Shown here: piece by piece, positions 12,761 to 23,280 of the stretch
How the letters are laid out: every line of letters starts with the position of its first letter
How positions within the stretch are numbered: position 1 is the stretch's first letter
NCBI GenBank assembly: GCA_004026145.2
Contig: CP034979.1
Span: 13,666,404-13,730,403, forward strand
Direction: 5' to 3'
From: Takifugu bimaculatus
Lineage: Eukaryota > Chordata > Actinopteri > Tetraodontiformes > Tetraodontidae
Length of the DNA: 64,000 nt
Position numbers and translations under genes: made by a program
The notes under the pieces: generated by a model
What the model saw: only the letters and a program-made list of their open reading frames with translations
Database searches by the model: none
What the model was told of the DNA's origin: nothing

Positions 12761-14234
12761 AGTAACGAGTGTCCAACTTGAATGTCAAAAGTCCCTGCTC
12801 CCAGCCTCCGATGGCCTGGTGGGAACGAGCGCGACCGTGAGTCACCAGCGTCTGGTTCAAGTCCTGTCTGTGCCTGATGGGGGTTGAGGGAGGGGGCCGT
12901 GTCCCCTCCCTTAAGCCCTGGGTCCATAAATGGAGGGTGTTATGGGCAACAGCTGGAGTTTTACACCACACTGGTAGTTGATTAATTAATGCATGTGAGC
13001 TAGTTAGCTTAGCATGATTACTAAAAGGAGGGAGAGATCTGCTGGACAACTTTGATTATGTTGTTATAGAAGTAAAATAAGTCAGACTTTTAGTCTTTTT
13101 AAGTGATTCCTCATCTATCATAAACCGGGGAAAAACACCAATATGTTTTATTTGCAGACGTTACTTCGGAACAAAGTAAGAACCGCTTGTTTACGTCATC
13201 ATTTTAGGTGTTTTGGGGGGTTTTAAGCAAAGCGACACATACAAGTTCTCTACCGTTATACTTCACACATAGGCAGCGAATATGCAAACATAATTATCGA
13301 CAAGGAAGACGTCAATAAATAAATGTGACGGTGATTCAGAGCCAGTGGTCGGACCTTCTGGACAGCAGTGCCAAAACAAAGGTGGGGCGGTTTCATCCAG
13401 TCGATGCCAATTTGAGGTTCTGCAGGTTCTGTTTTTCAGGGGGGAAGGGGGATACTAATATGAACCTACTGTACATCAGAGGAGGTTTTTGTTTTTCGGG
13501 ACTTGGACGCGGGTTTGGACGCGATGAGTGCATGACGGGGGGGCTCGGTGCAGGCTCCGCTTCACCGCAGGTGCGTTTCCCTGAACTCAGCGATCACCCG
13601 GCTGCCTTCTTCAGTCTGACCTGGAGCACGTCGGCGGACTCCTTGTGCCGCTGGGCCACGTCCTCAGACCGGGTCAGGAGATTGTTGAGCTCGCTCTGGA
13701 GGCGGTCCTTCACGTGGTTGACCAGGAAGAGCATCATGGCCCTGGGAACGCTACCACACGGAGGGTAAGAGGTTGCTGAGGTCTCACCCCCCAGATGGAG
13801 GTGTTGGGGGGGGGGGGTAATGATGAATCCAGAGTGCATTAAAAAAGGAAAAAGCTTCAATGGCACCCGGCTAACCTTCCCCAAGAATAGAATCCACGGC
13901 GTTTCATGACGTACCTGCTGTCAGCACTTTCATGTAGATACAGGAGGCGGCGTGGACGTGATTCAAACTGACGGGTGGAAGTGACGGAGCAGCTAATGGC
14001 GCATCAGTACACGTAAATCAAGACTAATGCTAAACCGGACCCCTCTGTGGGGTGGGAATTGGGAAAACACAATAAACATTAAAGTCAGGCCTCCTGCTGG
14101 GACAGGTGGGGTCAGGAGGGGGTCTGATTTTCCCATCAGCCGACGTGTAGCTGGACTAATGTTGGGGGGGGGCTTTGAACAGGAAGAAGGAAGTATGAAC
14201 ACAAAAAAAAAACAGAGCGAAAGAATTTCATGGT
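12761..14234. other. intergenic DNA between the SINE remnant and the kcnma1 3' end
   Basis: Apart from the Drp1-like fragment, I see no gene here. There are short G-runs near 13806 and 14163 and an A-run near 14207. One splice-like donor (acagcag followed by gtacgt on the minus strand, near 13916) is preceded by an open frame too short and unfamiliar to call an exon. Confidence 0.45.
13562..13752 (-). pseudogene. dnm1l (Drp1)-like GTPase effector domain fragment, broken
   Basis: Read on the minus strand, the segment gives [20 protein letters not shown], then [20 protein letters not shown], and in a shifted frame [11 protein letters not shown] with a stop. The Drp1 C-terminus, as I remember it, has [39 protein letters not shown] and IIAEIRETHLW, so identity is unmistakable. 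About ten residues after LQSEL are missing, and the frame breaks just before VIAE. No intron is needed between segments that I believe are separate exons in the parent gene. The upstream GTPase and middle domains are absent. A decayed retrocopy fragment fits best; an exon of a divergent paralogue is the alternative, since an acceptor-like TAG precedes the match. Confidence 0.65.
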
Positions 14235-14255
14235 TTAGAACACAAATACATCCAT

Positions 14256-14261
14256 TTTATT
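14256..14261 (-). promoter_or_regulatory. kcnma1: polyadenylation signal AATAAA, kcnma1
   Basis: The minus strand reads AAAATAAAATGG, followed within about 50 nt by a run of T and GTGTT, typical of a cleavage and polyadenylation site. It is the most distal good signal before the intergenic region, so I use it as the gene end. Confidence 0.5.
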
Positions 14262-14294
14262 TTGAGAAAATACAAAAAGAAACCATGTACAATC

Positions 14295-14302
14295 TATGTA
14301 CA
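14295..14302 (-). promoter_or_regulatory. Pumilio-type element UGUACAUA in kcnma1 3' UTR
   Basis: An exact match to UGUANAUA on the transcribed strand, about 35 nt before the distal AATAAA. Pumilio proteins bind this motif and reduce mRNA stability or translation. The match is short, so function is inferred. Confidence 0.35.
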
Positions 14303-14853
14303 AACGTTTTGTACAAGACAGTTTATCTATCAGCAGATTATATTGGACAGTCAGGAAGATCGACTCAGCACCACCGCGCCACCCGTGCACCCATCCCACC
14401 CGCTCTGACCCGTCTGCTGCGTCAACCTCCTGCTCGCCGCGATGGTAACGCGCCTACAGACCCTATCTGTGATAAGAGCGACGTCCTGAATTCTTCCTGA
14501 AATGATAGGCAGCCAAAAATAGCAACAAATTATAAAAACATAAAAATTGCTGTACGCAATTTGAATGCGTGATTAAGACTTGAAGCCCGCGTCCCCTCCC
14601 TAGGTTCTACGTTCTATCGTCACTACTTCAATTCCCAGCAGATAAGTTATTATTTCCATCCTTTCCAGCAAAAAAATAGATTCACAAAAATAAAGCCGTA
14701 CACTGTTAGTGATGTGTGAAGCCTCAGCGCATCCTTTAGTCATCCACGTCTGACCCGAACCCCGAAATCCTGCTCTCCAGACGCCACTTTTCGCTTATAG
14801 TGGGACTTCAACGGACCCCCCTCTGGACCCCCCCTGCACCCCGCCTGGCACTA

Positions 14854-14899
14854 TACCGGCACGGAGGCGTTGATGGCTTGGATGTTCTCCGTGCCGGTA
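14854..14899 (-). other. strong RNA hairpin in kcnma1 3' UTR
   Basis: TACCGGCACGGAG at 14854-14866 is the exact reverse complement of CTCCGTGCCGGTA at 14887-14899, leaving a 20-nt loop. A perfect 13-bp GC-rich stem is unlikely by chance and would be very stable in the transcript. It could be a protein-binding stem-loop or localisation element. The stem is shorter than a typical microRNA precursor. Confidence 0.6.
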
Positions 14900-16261
14900 C
14901 AAGACTGCGCTCTCACAGTGAAGACCCCGATCGGACCCAAATGACTGAAGGATGCTTCGCCTGAACTCCTGGCACTTTAAAAAACACTCTAAAACTTTCA
15001 GAGGTATACAAACAATTCCAAGACATCGCACGGACACGTATGACGGGGCGAAGGCGGGCGGGACGACGAGGGACAACGGGGGTATCAAAAACGACCTTTG
15101 CACTCCGTGGTGAGCTCCTGTTTGGGATTTGCGTGGCGCTGCGTTTAAGGACCAGGGAAACGCTCTGTAAACAAATGAGAAGCGGTAGGTGGACGCCGAG
15201 TGGACAAAATGGAATGTAAACCCGGTAAAAAGTAAGAGACAGGGAAACGAAGGATTCTCTCCCTCCGGACCGGATCGTTCGCTGGACTGGCGCTCATTTC
15301 CACGTCTGCGACGGGACCCTTTTTGAAGTCTGTCTCAGCAACGAACAATCAGCTTGTCAATTTCTTTAGCCGCGAGCTAAAGACGCACAAACGGCCCGAT
15401 TACGCGCGCACACGTGTTGTTCTGAGCAGAAATCTTTTCGCTACAGTGCGACACCGACGTGGTCACAGGTCAAATGTTCACTTGAGGACGAGGCGACGAA
15501 CGGACAAGCACACTGATCTGATTAGAACCCCTCTCATCCGCTCGCTGCGCATGCTCGTTAGCGGATAGCAAATTAGAGCTGCTCAAGGTGACCTAGAATG
15601 AGGGGGGGGTTACAACTGATACTTTATTTACATCCGTAACTGATGCTTTGATATGATGTCGTACTTAAATATAATATCTTTTTCAGCTCCTCTGTCTAGA
15701 AAAATAACTACAAATATATCGTGTTTAGTGATGGAACGACGCGACCAGTGTTAGTGCGACCACCTCCGAATCACGGCTGGGTTTGGATCTGACACGCACG
15801 TGTTGCATTTGGGAACACACGGGACACAACAGCAGGTTTCAGACGTGGGACGTCTGGACTGGCCACAGAGAACATCCAAGCACTTTCCTGCCTCTGTGCC
15901 AGTCCTGTGCCAGGCGGGTGCTCGGGTCAGAGGAGGACCCATTCGTGCCCACTTTTATGCGACATGTGGCGTTCTTTTTTTGTGTGTGTTCCCATTTTAG
16001 CCGCAGCTGCTGGTCCTGCTGGCTCAACCATAGATTGCTTTTCGATGCAACGTGGCGTTTCTCTTTGTAGATCCAAACCCAGGTTTATTATATCGTATCC
16101 CGAAGATGCACTGTCACGCACAGGCCAGCGGGGGCGCTGTAGGGCGTAGCGATGGGCGATGATGTAGCGCGCTCGAGTGCGTCTGCTGCGTCATGACGTA
16201 AGACGACCTAAGGACAGAAAACTGGCATGCCTCCTACAGCCTAGCAGCCTTCCCTCCCCAA

Positions 16262-16304
16262 CTTCCTTCCTTCCTTCTTTCCTTCCTTCCTTCCTTCCTT
16301 CCTC
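16262..16304. repeat. (TTCC)n microsatellite
   Basis: A TTCC tetranucleotide tract with one TTCTT variant lies in the kcnma1 3' UTR. The transcript carries it as GGAA repeats. Confidence 0.9.
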
Positions 16305-16637
16305 TCCTCACCGGGGGAACCTGAAGGTTCCGTCGAAAAGAAACTCGTTCGGTTTTAGTGCAAATAGAACAGAAGCAGACGGGCGATACGATGCCGTCAG
16401 ACCCAGCGGGCTCGACGTGACACATCTGGACAAATCTTTGGGTGATATGATCAGTTTATCGCCGCAACAACTCGTCCTCTGAGGACCCCCCCCCCCCCAG
16501 TCCGGGAGGCCGGTCGCACAGCGGTGAACTATTGCAAAGAATTACAGGAAGTACTCTTTTTTTTTTTTTCAGCTCATAAAATAATTCCAAAAAAGTGCTA
16601 AGGGGAAGGGGCTGTACAATCCTTATTTGATTGTCAT

Positions 16638-16645
16638 TATGTACA
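16638..16645 (-). promoter_or_regulatory. Pumilio-type element UGUACAUA in kcnma1 3' UTR
   Basis: A second exact UGUACAUA on the transcribed strand, about 260 nt after the DEC stop codon. Confidence 0.35.
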
Positions 16646-16900
16646 TCACTATGGATACATTAATAAATAAAACAATGTCCAAGAGCGTGGAAGTAACATT
16701 AACGGTATACACATAGGAGGTCCCTTCTAGTGTGGGTCTCTGTCCAACCCGTGAGCTGAAGAATGAGTGAAGGGAAGTGTGTCGGTCTTCAACGTGGCCG
16801 TCGTTATCATCGGTACACACCCCCTTCTGAGGGTCGTCTCCCCGGGTTTTCCTTCCAAAGAGCGTAATGAGAGCCTGGTGAAGCGTCGGGAGAACCGCGT

Positions 16901-17052
16901 TCAGCATTCATCCTCGACCTCTCTGATCGGTGGAATCAGACTACTGGTGGATTTGTATTGGTTGACTTGGTTGGCCATGTGAGTGCTCATGGGCTTGATC
17001 TGAATGTTCCGGGGGTAGGCATTGTCCGCTTCATCTGTAAACCATTTCTTTT
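16901..17052 (-). CDS. kcnma1: kcnma1 last coding exon, dual-frame (VYR or DEC C-terminus)
   Basis: One exon encodes two known BK C-termini in different frames. Spliced directly from the exon at 19040-19264 it reads KKEMVYR and stops at 17031-17033. When the 29-nt microexon at 18332-18360 is included, the frame becomes EKKWFTDEADNAYPRN and runs about 50 residues to PPIREVEDEC, stopping at 16901-16903. Both tails match mammalian Slo1 variants, where the DEC form reduces surface expression compared with VYR. The acceptor is gcgccag followed by AAAAGAAATGG. The exon continues into the 3' UTR. Confidence 0.93.
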
Positions 17053-17481
17053 CTGGCGAAAGACGAGGCGGGAGGGGAAGAAGAGAAGGCAGAGTTAGCT
17101 TGGAATACAACACGGCACGAGCAGCAAGCACGCGGCCTCAGTTTAAGCAACTTGCACAGCGTTAGCGCTCCTGGTTCCAGCTAATGTCACTGCTACGCTC
17201 GGATCTCAGGGCAAGTTCTGCTTTTATTCTGACAGTCGTTCTGAGAGAGAAGAGATTTAAAAGACTTTTCCTTGTCATTCCGGAGAGCTCTTTTAAGCGC
17301 CCTGTTTCAGGGCGCGGGGAAGGGGAAGCGATGTGCGCCGGCTATTAGAAGTTTGTAAACTCGTCTGCTGAACTTCACAGCGTCGGCACTGTCGTTCAGG
17401 ATGTCACTTCCTTTTGGGGAAAGTTGTAATATCAAATTTTAACTTTGCTAAGTGGAGCAAACCTTGTGTGTTCATGTACTC

Positions 17482-17529
<48 letters not shown>

Positions 17530-18331
17530 CTTGAGGCCACGGGTCTGTGTGTTCCAGAAGTGCTATTTGATGTGCTGAATGGCGCCTGAGGTGAAGCAAG
17601 ATGTCTGCCATCTCTCTCCAGAGTCTGATATGGAGAACTGGCTGATGTCGCCTCAAACCACCATATCAGGTGCGCTGGGTTACAAGTAGGGAACTTATTG
17701 ACTCAAATCCCTGTTCAATTTAGCCCCCCGATTGGTCGCGCTGAGCTCTCTCCTGGTGTGACCAACTGCGAAGGACCGGACGACTTTTGGCTGCTCGGAG
17801 GGGTTTAAATAAGCCTGACCTACATGTCCGATCCTGATTTATGCAGTGGGGGGGAAACTTCATGATGATGTCAGGACGATACTAATTTACCGAGTTCGAC
17901 GGGAGGAGAAACATCGAGGTTGAACGTCGGTAACGGACATTTAACAGCATTCGAGAGGAGGGAAGATGCACAAACACGCAGACCTCTCACACAGTGCAAA
18001 CCAGAACAGAGTCCAAAGAAAAGCAGAGAAGTGCAGGACAGATGAGAAAGAAACCATGAAAGAAAGGTCATGGGGGGGGGGGCTCTTCTGGATTAACCTC
18101 ATGCAGTGTGGGGATGGTCCTGGTCATGGGAGGGGGGAGGCAGCAGAAGCAGACGCTTTGCTTTCTCACGCGAAAGCAAAGCTTAAACTGAGGCGTGAGG
18201 TTCACTCAGCGTTGGGACAACATGAGAAATGAGTCAACCCCCCCCCCGTCATAACAATATCCACAGGACATAGTTATGATCAGAACTCCAATAAAACTTG
18301 CTAAGTCATGCAGAATCGTTAACTTGCGTAC
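17053..18331 (-). other. kcnma1 intron, contains a TG microsatellite
   Basis: This is the intron between the microexon and the last exon. It holds a (TG)n tract at 17484-17527 and short G- and C-runs near 18074 and 18238. No other exon was seen. Confidence 0.6.
17484..17527. repeat. (TG)n microsatellite
   Basis: A pure TG tract; the kcnma1 transcript carries it as CA repeats, a binding sequence of hnRNP L. Confidence 0.94.
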
Positions 18332-18360
18332 CTTGGCCCATTCTATTCATCCTTGTTGCA
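18332..18360 (-). CDS. kcnma1: kcnma1 29-nt microexon, frame switch to DEC tail
   Basis: The microexon encodes (N)ATRMNRMGQ and ends in the first base of the next codon (donor CAAG followed by gtacgc, acceptor ctctctctgaag). Its 29 nt are not a multiple of three. Skipping therefore gives the VYR ending, and inclusion gives the DEC ending from the same last exon. Mammalian BK DEC isoforms carry the same NxTRMNRMGQ sequence before EKKWFTDE, which supports the call. It is too short to show up as an open reading frame. Confidence 0.92.
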
Positions 18361-19039
18361 CTTCAGAGAGAGAGGTAAGTAATCTACTGTGAGTACGTGG
18401 TATTTACAGTCAGTACACAACACCAATCCATTTAAAGCTCAGTTGTGTTACAACAGTGTTGAGACTAGCGTACATCTCGGGCTGAAGATGTATCGAGGGC
18501 TGAACATCTACGGAACAGTTCGTCCACCATAACAAATCTGCATGCTTTTAGAGCGGAAGGTGCTTTGAACTGTCCTTCAGGTGTAACACTGCCTGCGGAA
18601 ACATCCAGAAACATGGACATGCGCTACAGGAAGCACGATGGGCGACACTGCGGACGGGCGTTGGTGGGATGGGCGGGTCGTCCAGGACCCACAGACCAGG
18701 CCGGCTGATCGTGAGCGCCGCAAAGATTCCACAGACAAAGGGTCGTTTACCACACAAAGACGGGGAGGCGAGACAGAACAGGGACAGATGCAACAGGACT
18801 CGACGAGACAGCGGGTTCAATCGGACCCGGTTTCCAACCGACGCGAGCGGCGCGGCAGCTAGCCAGGAAACGGGCGTCGTAGCTAGCTCATGTTACGATT
18901 TCAGCCATGATCGCAGGCGGGTGATGGTGAGGGAGGTGTAGCACACGGTACACAGACAGACCACAAACACGCCGATACACAGCCTCCACCAGGTTCTGCA
19001 CACAAACACGGACCAGGACGCCACAGGAGGGACACGTAC
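18361..19039 (-). other. kcnma1 intron before the microexon, nothing else seen
   Basis: Intron between the C-terminal tail exon and the microexon. I found no further coding or repeat feature. Confidence 0.5.
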
Positions 19040-19264
19040 TTCTGTTTGTCGCGGGCTTCCCGGGTCTTACTGCTGCGGTTCTGCCGGTTGGAGGGTGGGA
19101 CGGAGTGGACGGAGGAGCTCTTTTTGCTGGAGGAATGGGAGGAGTGAGAGGAGTGGGACAGGCTCGTCCGGGACTGGCCCGCGTTGTGGTCGAACTGCAT
19201 GAGGCAGAAGATCAGGTCGGTGGGCACGAGCTCGAACTCGTACGGCGGGTTTGTGATCACGTAC
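19040..19264 (-). CDS. kcnma1: kcnma1 exon: end of RCK2 and Ser-rich tail
   Basis: The exon reads YVITNPPYEFELVPTDLIF, then CLMQFDHNAGQSRTSLSHSS, and a serine-rich segment with SSSKKSSSVHSVPPSNRQNR, ending REARDKQ plus two bases. The first part closes the RCK2 domain. The serine-rich segment is the usual phosphorylated cytosolic tail of Slo1. The donor is AA followed by gtacgt. Splicing either to the microexon or to the last exon is in frame in its own way, so this is the branch point for C-terminal choice. Confidence 0.95.
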
Positions 19265-19381
19265 CTGCGGAGCAAACATGGGAGAATGAAGCTGGTGGGG
19301 AAGGATGGGGGGTCAAAGATGGAGAGGCGCCAACATCAGACGGTCAGAGGGGCAGATTTAACTGTTTCGGATCTAAGGTAC

Positions 19382-19500
19382 CGTTTTGTACACGAGCTGG
19401 GAACACTGAGGTGAGCGTCTCTTAATCTGTAGATTCCAAAACACAGCATGTTGTAGGTCTTCAGAGCCTTACAGAACAAATCTCCATAGCAACCCCCATC
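19382..19500 (-). CDS. kcnma1: kcnma1 exon: RCK2 C-terminal lobe
   Basis: The exon reads DGGCYGDLFCKALKTYNMLC, FGIYRLRDAHLSVPSSCTK and the start of an Arg codon. It matches the conserved Slo1 stretch with the cysteines of GGCYGDLFCK and the CTKRYVITNPP junction. Mammals have STPSQCTK where this fish has SVPSSCTK. Phase 0 at the start and two bases at the end join correctly to the neighbouring exons. Confidence 0.94.
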
Positions 19501-19733
19501 CTAGTGAGACAAGAAAACAAAGGCGAGTCAACGTCAACAACAGGTCCGATTAATGATCCTGATCAGTGGAGCTGAGAAATCCTCTGGAAAATCAGTGTGA
19601 TTAGTGATGTTCCGCCCGACGTGTGGACGCTAACGCTAACGTGCTCGTCCGCCCGTGGCCGCTCCCCCCGCCGCAGGATGTGTGCTGCTGGGTGCTGCCA
19701 GAAAGTGTCAACTTTGCATACAGGTCCGCTTAC

Positions 19734-19928
19734 CCCCAAGTCAGCAAAGGGCCCGTCATAGAGGGCCAGCTGGGCCACGCGGCACCTGTCCCTGTTGGCC
19801 AGCGTCTGCGGCGTGCTGTAGCCTCCTCGCAGGGCGTTCTCCTCCGCCAGCAGGGCCTCCAGCTCTGGTGTGGCTCCTCCCGTCACCAGCGTCCGGATCA
19901 ACGTCAGGATGTTGTCATTGAAGTACGT
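19734..19928 (-). CDS. kcnma1: kcnma1 exon: RCK2 after the calcium bowl
   Basis: This 195-nt, 65-codon exon reads TYFNDNILTLIRTLVTGGAT, PELEALLAEENALRGGYSTP and QTLANRDRCRVAQLALYDG, then PFADLG. It corresponds to the RCK2 part directly after the calcium bowl, almost identical to mammalian Slo1 (LLDGPFADLG in mammals, LYDGPFADLG here). The exon is phase 0 at both ends. Its conservation argues that selection still sees this reading frame despite the frame break in the exon before it. Confidence 0.95.
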
Positions 19929-20716
<788 letters not shown>

Positions 20717-20718
20717 TC

Positions 20719-20721
<3 letters not shown>

Positions 20722-20749
<28 letters not shown>
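20722..20749. repeat. (CA)n microsatellite, UG repeat in the transcript
   Basis: A pure CA tract on the plus strand, hence UG repeats in kcnma1 pre-mRNA directly upstream of the branch point and acceptor of the calcium-bowl exon. Confidence 0.94.
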
Positions 20750-21857
20750 CTGGGACCCGTCTAAGCTTAAGAGGGAGCGTCTGTGGTGTGTAAGACTGAT
20801 CAGAACCACGATTGACATCATTTGGTGAGTATTTAGTGGCCATAATCCAACATTTAGGACTCCATCTACTCTACAGAACATGCACGTTCAAACACAAAGA
20901 CAAACCACCACTCCCGGAGAAAGAATTCCAGCTATGAAGCAAACGGTGGAAACCATTGTAGAAGTCCCAACTGTGGAATATTTCAGGTGCTTTTAGTATC
21001 GGAGACGGAGATAGCGAGCAGGAGAGAGCGCAGCTCTCTACAGTGAGACTCCAACAATGGCGACAGCGTCACAAAGACACCCGTGCACCTGAGAAGGCAT
21101 GCTGAGTGTTCAGTTCCCCTCCACGAAGGAGTCCGTCACAACATCAAAGAGCTACATTAAAGGAAGCTTATGAAAGTTTTCCATCTGAAAATGGATAAAA
21201 TGTGCTCAATGGATGGTTGAGTGGATTTAAATGGCCAAAAAAAGGAGATTTTTTCAGCCTCGTCTGCAGCTTAAGTGTCAGAACACGAAACAAACGCTCC
21301 ATTTAGTGCATCTCTTAGATGCAGAAAGGGAGCGGCACACATGCTTTTAGTTCTCCTCTGATATCTCAGAGTTCTGGTTGGGGGGGGAAGAAGAAAAGGA
21401 CAAAGCAGGAGAAACGATGTGCAAAATACACAAATTGCTTAAAAGATGCTTTGATCTGTCTTTGATATTTGATTTCTTTCCAGGCTTCTGGCGGCTGTGG
21501 AACAGAAACGTCAGTCAGAGAAGCGAGAGGCTGATGCAAAAGGACCAGGGCCAGAAGACTGAACTGGGAGTGTGTGTCGGTGTGTGTGTGGGGGGGTGTT
21601 GCTATGAAAACAGCCACAAGGACAGATAGAGCATGATCAAAAGCCTGTGATGCCACTGGAGCGAGGGGGGGGGGGATACCCCCGAAAGAAGAAAAAGAAG
21701 AACAAATAAATAAATAAAACACTGAAATGGGCCAAAACAAGACAGTCGATTTCAACCAGAAAAAAGAATTAAAAAGCAGAATGTGTTCAAAGTGAAGCCA
21801 TGGGAGCAGCGAGGGCCTTGACTGCAGCCAGACAAATCAAGACAAAGTGATGCGGAG

Positions 21858-21908
21858 CGGCGAGGACGAGGGCGAGGGCGAGGGCGAGGGCGAGGGCGAG
21901 GGCGAGGA
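21858..21908. repeat. (GGGCGA)n hexanucleotide repeat
   Basis: About six tandem GGGCGA units with degenerate flanks. They start about 30 nt downstream, in transcript direction, of the donor of the 84-nt cassette exon. Confidence 0.9.
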
Positions 21909-21937
21909 CAGCAGCGGGTGACAAAGGCTCGGCTTAC

Positions 21938-22021
21938 CCAGCTCTGTTATCATTTGTATGCTGGTTCCACTCTTTTTTTCCTGACTGAGTGAAACCAGTG
22001 GCAGCAGTTTGCCAGGTTTAG
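21938..22021 (-). CDS. kcnma1: kcnma1 84-nt cassette exon before the calcium bowl
   Basis: The exon encodes (A)KPGKLLPLVSLSQEKKSG and TSIQMITEL plus the first base of the next codon. It is 84 nt, entering and leaving at phase 1, so it can be included or skipped without changing the frame. It corresponds to the mammalian and avian insert beginning AKPGKLPLVSVNQEKNSG and ending MITEL. Inclusion duplicates the ITEL ending of the previous exon (IPIITEL). The acceptor (gccgccgttag) has a poor pyrimidine tract, as expected for an optional exon. The effect on gating in fish is unknown. Confidence 0.88.
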
Positions 22022-23166
22022 CTAACGGCGGCGAGACGGCGCAGGGAAGGGAGAAACGGGGAGGTTATTCACAGTTCTGAAGGAAAACAAAAGCAAAATA
22101 AAACTGCATTTTCTCCGCCTCTGAAACCCTGGCCTGGTCCGGGTTCGCTCTCGGACCAGGAGAAGGCGGCGCCTCCTGGGATTACATGTGTCACAACACT
22201 GCAGACAACAGCGAACTCCTCCGTGGTTGGACGACAAAGGGGATGAAGACGCTCTTATCTGCAACACCTCCCTCCCACGCAAAGCCAGGAGAACCCGGCG
22301 CCTTAATGAGACGTGAAGCGCTAATCTGCTGCTGGCAGCCTGAACCGGACGCCTGACGGCGCCATTCCAGCGAGGAACGAGCGCTCTTCCACACATTCGG
22401 AGTTGGCTTTGAGAGCTCGACCACTGGATGTGTGAGAGCAGCGCGGCCACGCCGGCGATTCCGTATGCAGGCTGATGGGAGCGCCTCTCTGCAGGTAATG
22501 GCTGCTCCGCTTCCAAGTAATATTAGCTAGCTCCTTTTCCCCGTTCTGGCATTTTCTCAGCTGGCCTCACGCTCCATTGCTCCCTAATTGGGTCAGGGGA
22601 GACAAAGTGGCCGGCCTCCGCGGCTTTAGAAGCCCCCTTGGAGATGTAAAAGTTTCATGAGTCCCCACCACCAGTGGGAATACAACCGCTGCCATTGTTA
22701 TTAATAAATGGACCCATTTTGCAACCGAGGCAGTTTTCTCCCCCCCCCCGCCCCCATATCTTTTCATCCCCGTCCCTCTCCCACCCTCTCCATCAGGCTC
22801 TCCTGTGCATTAGGAGACAAATTGCAGGATGGGAAGTTCAAAAGATGCCCATCCGACTTCCTCCGGTTACAACGCTCCAGCGAGCAAAGGCGGCTCCCGG
22901 CGCCTGCAGGTGATGCAGGTGAGCTCGCCGGAGCGGAGAGTCGAGCTCATGCAAACATCAACTTCAGTTGGGTAAAATCCTCCACCGCTGCCATGGAAAC
23001 ACAACCAGCCCGCTCAGTTCACCTCAGATCAATTGCAGTTGTTCCTCTTTTTCAACAGGAACGATCGACTCAACTGAACGGCGAGTCGCTCGGACACGTG
23101 TCGCGAAGTCAGGAGGTTATCAGCGTTAGTGGGGGGGTGGGGGGGGGGGGTGGCTGTCAGGTTTAC
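22022..23166 (-). other. kcnma1 intron, nothing else seen
   Basis: This intron has C-runs near 22741 and a G-run near 23131-23150. Open frames on both strands are repeat- or GC-driven, and no exon is recognised. Confidence 0.5.
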
Positions 23167-23280
23167 CGAGTTCTGTGATGATGGGGATGTTGGAGCCCGT
23201 GGTGACGGAAGCCTGGCGCACGAAGCCATGTACTGGACTGCTTTCTGGAGATGACCGGTCCATTCCAGGGGGCGTGAAAC
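23167..23280 (-). CDS. kcnma1: kcnma1 exon: RCK2 approach to the calcium bowl
   Basis: The exon reads (G)FTPPGMDRSSPESSPVHGF, VRQASVTTGSNIPIITEL and one base of the next codon. It matches the mammalian segment FTPPGMDRSSPDNSPVHG through IPIITEL. It joins in frame either to the calcium-bowl exon (GTC, Val) or to the 84-nt cassette exon (GCT, Ala). This is a main alternative-splicing junction of the gene. Confidence 0.95.

Larger units (their letters stand above)
14235..16900 (-). other. kcnma1: kcnma1 3' UTR (inferred extent)
   Basis: This is minus-strand untranslated sequence from the DEC stop codon to just past an AATAAA with a T-rich and GT-rich downstream element. It contains two UGUACAUA Pumilio-type motifs, a strong 13-bp hairpin at 14854-14899, a TTCC microsatellite (plus-strand sense) at 16262-16304, and alternative AATAAA motifs at 15623-15628 and 16084-16089. 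The length, about 2.7 kb, is plausible for this gene. The exact ends are inferred. Confidence 0.5.

Noticed and set aside
13325..13768. 147-codon plus-strand frame
   Set aside because: It lies antisense to the Drp1-like fragment and its product resembles nothing.
14281..14325. Near-palindrome TGTACAAAACGTTTGTACA as a regulatory site
   Set aside because: It is short, AT-rich and imperfect, and close to the more specific Pumilio motif. There is not enough to claim a separate element.
22022..22516. 164-codon minus-strand Arg-rich frame
   Set aside because: It is intronic, next to the cassette exon but in another frame, and its Arg/Ser-rich product is compositional.
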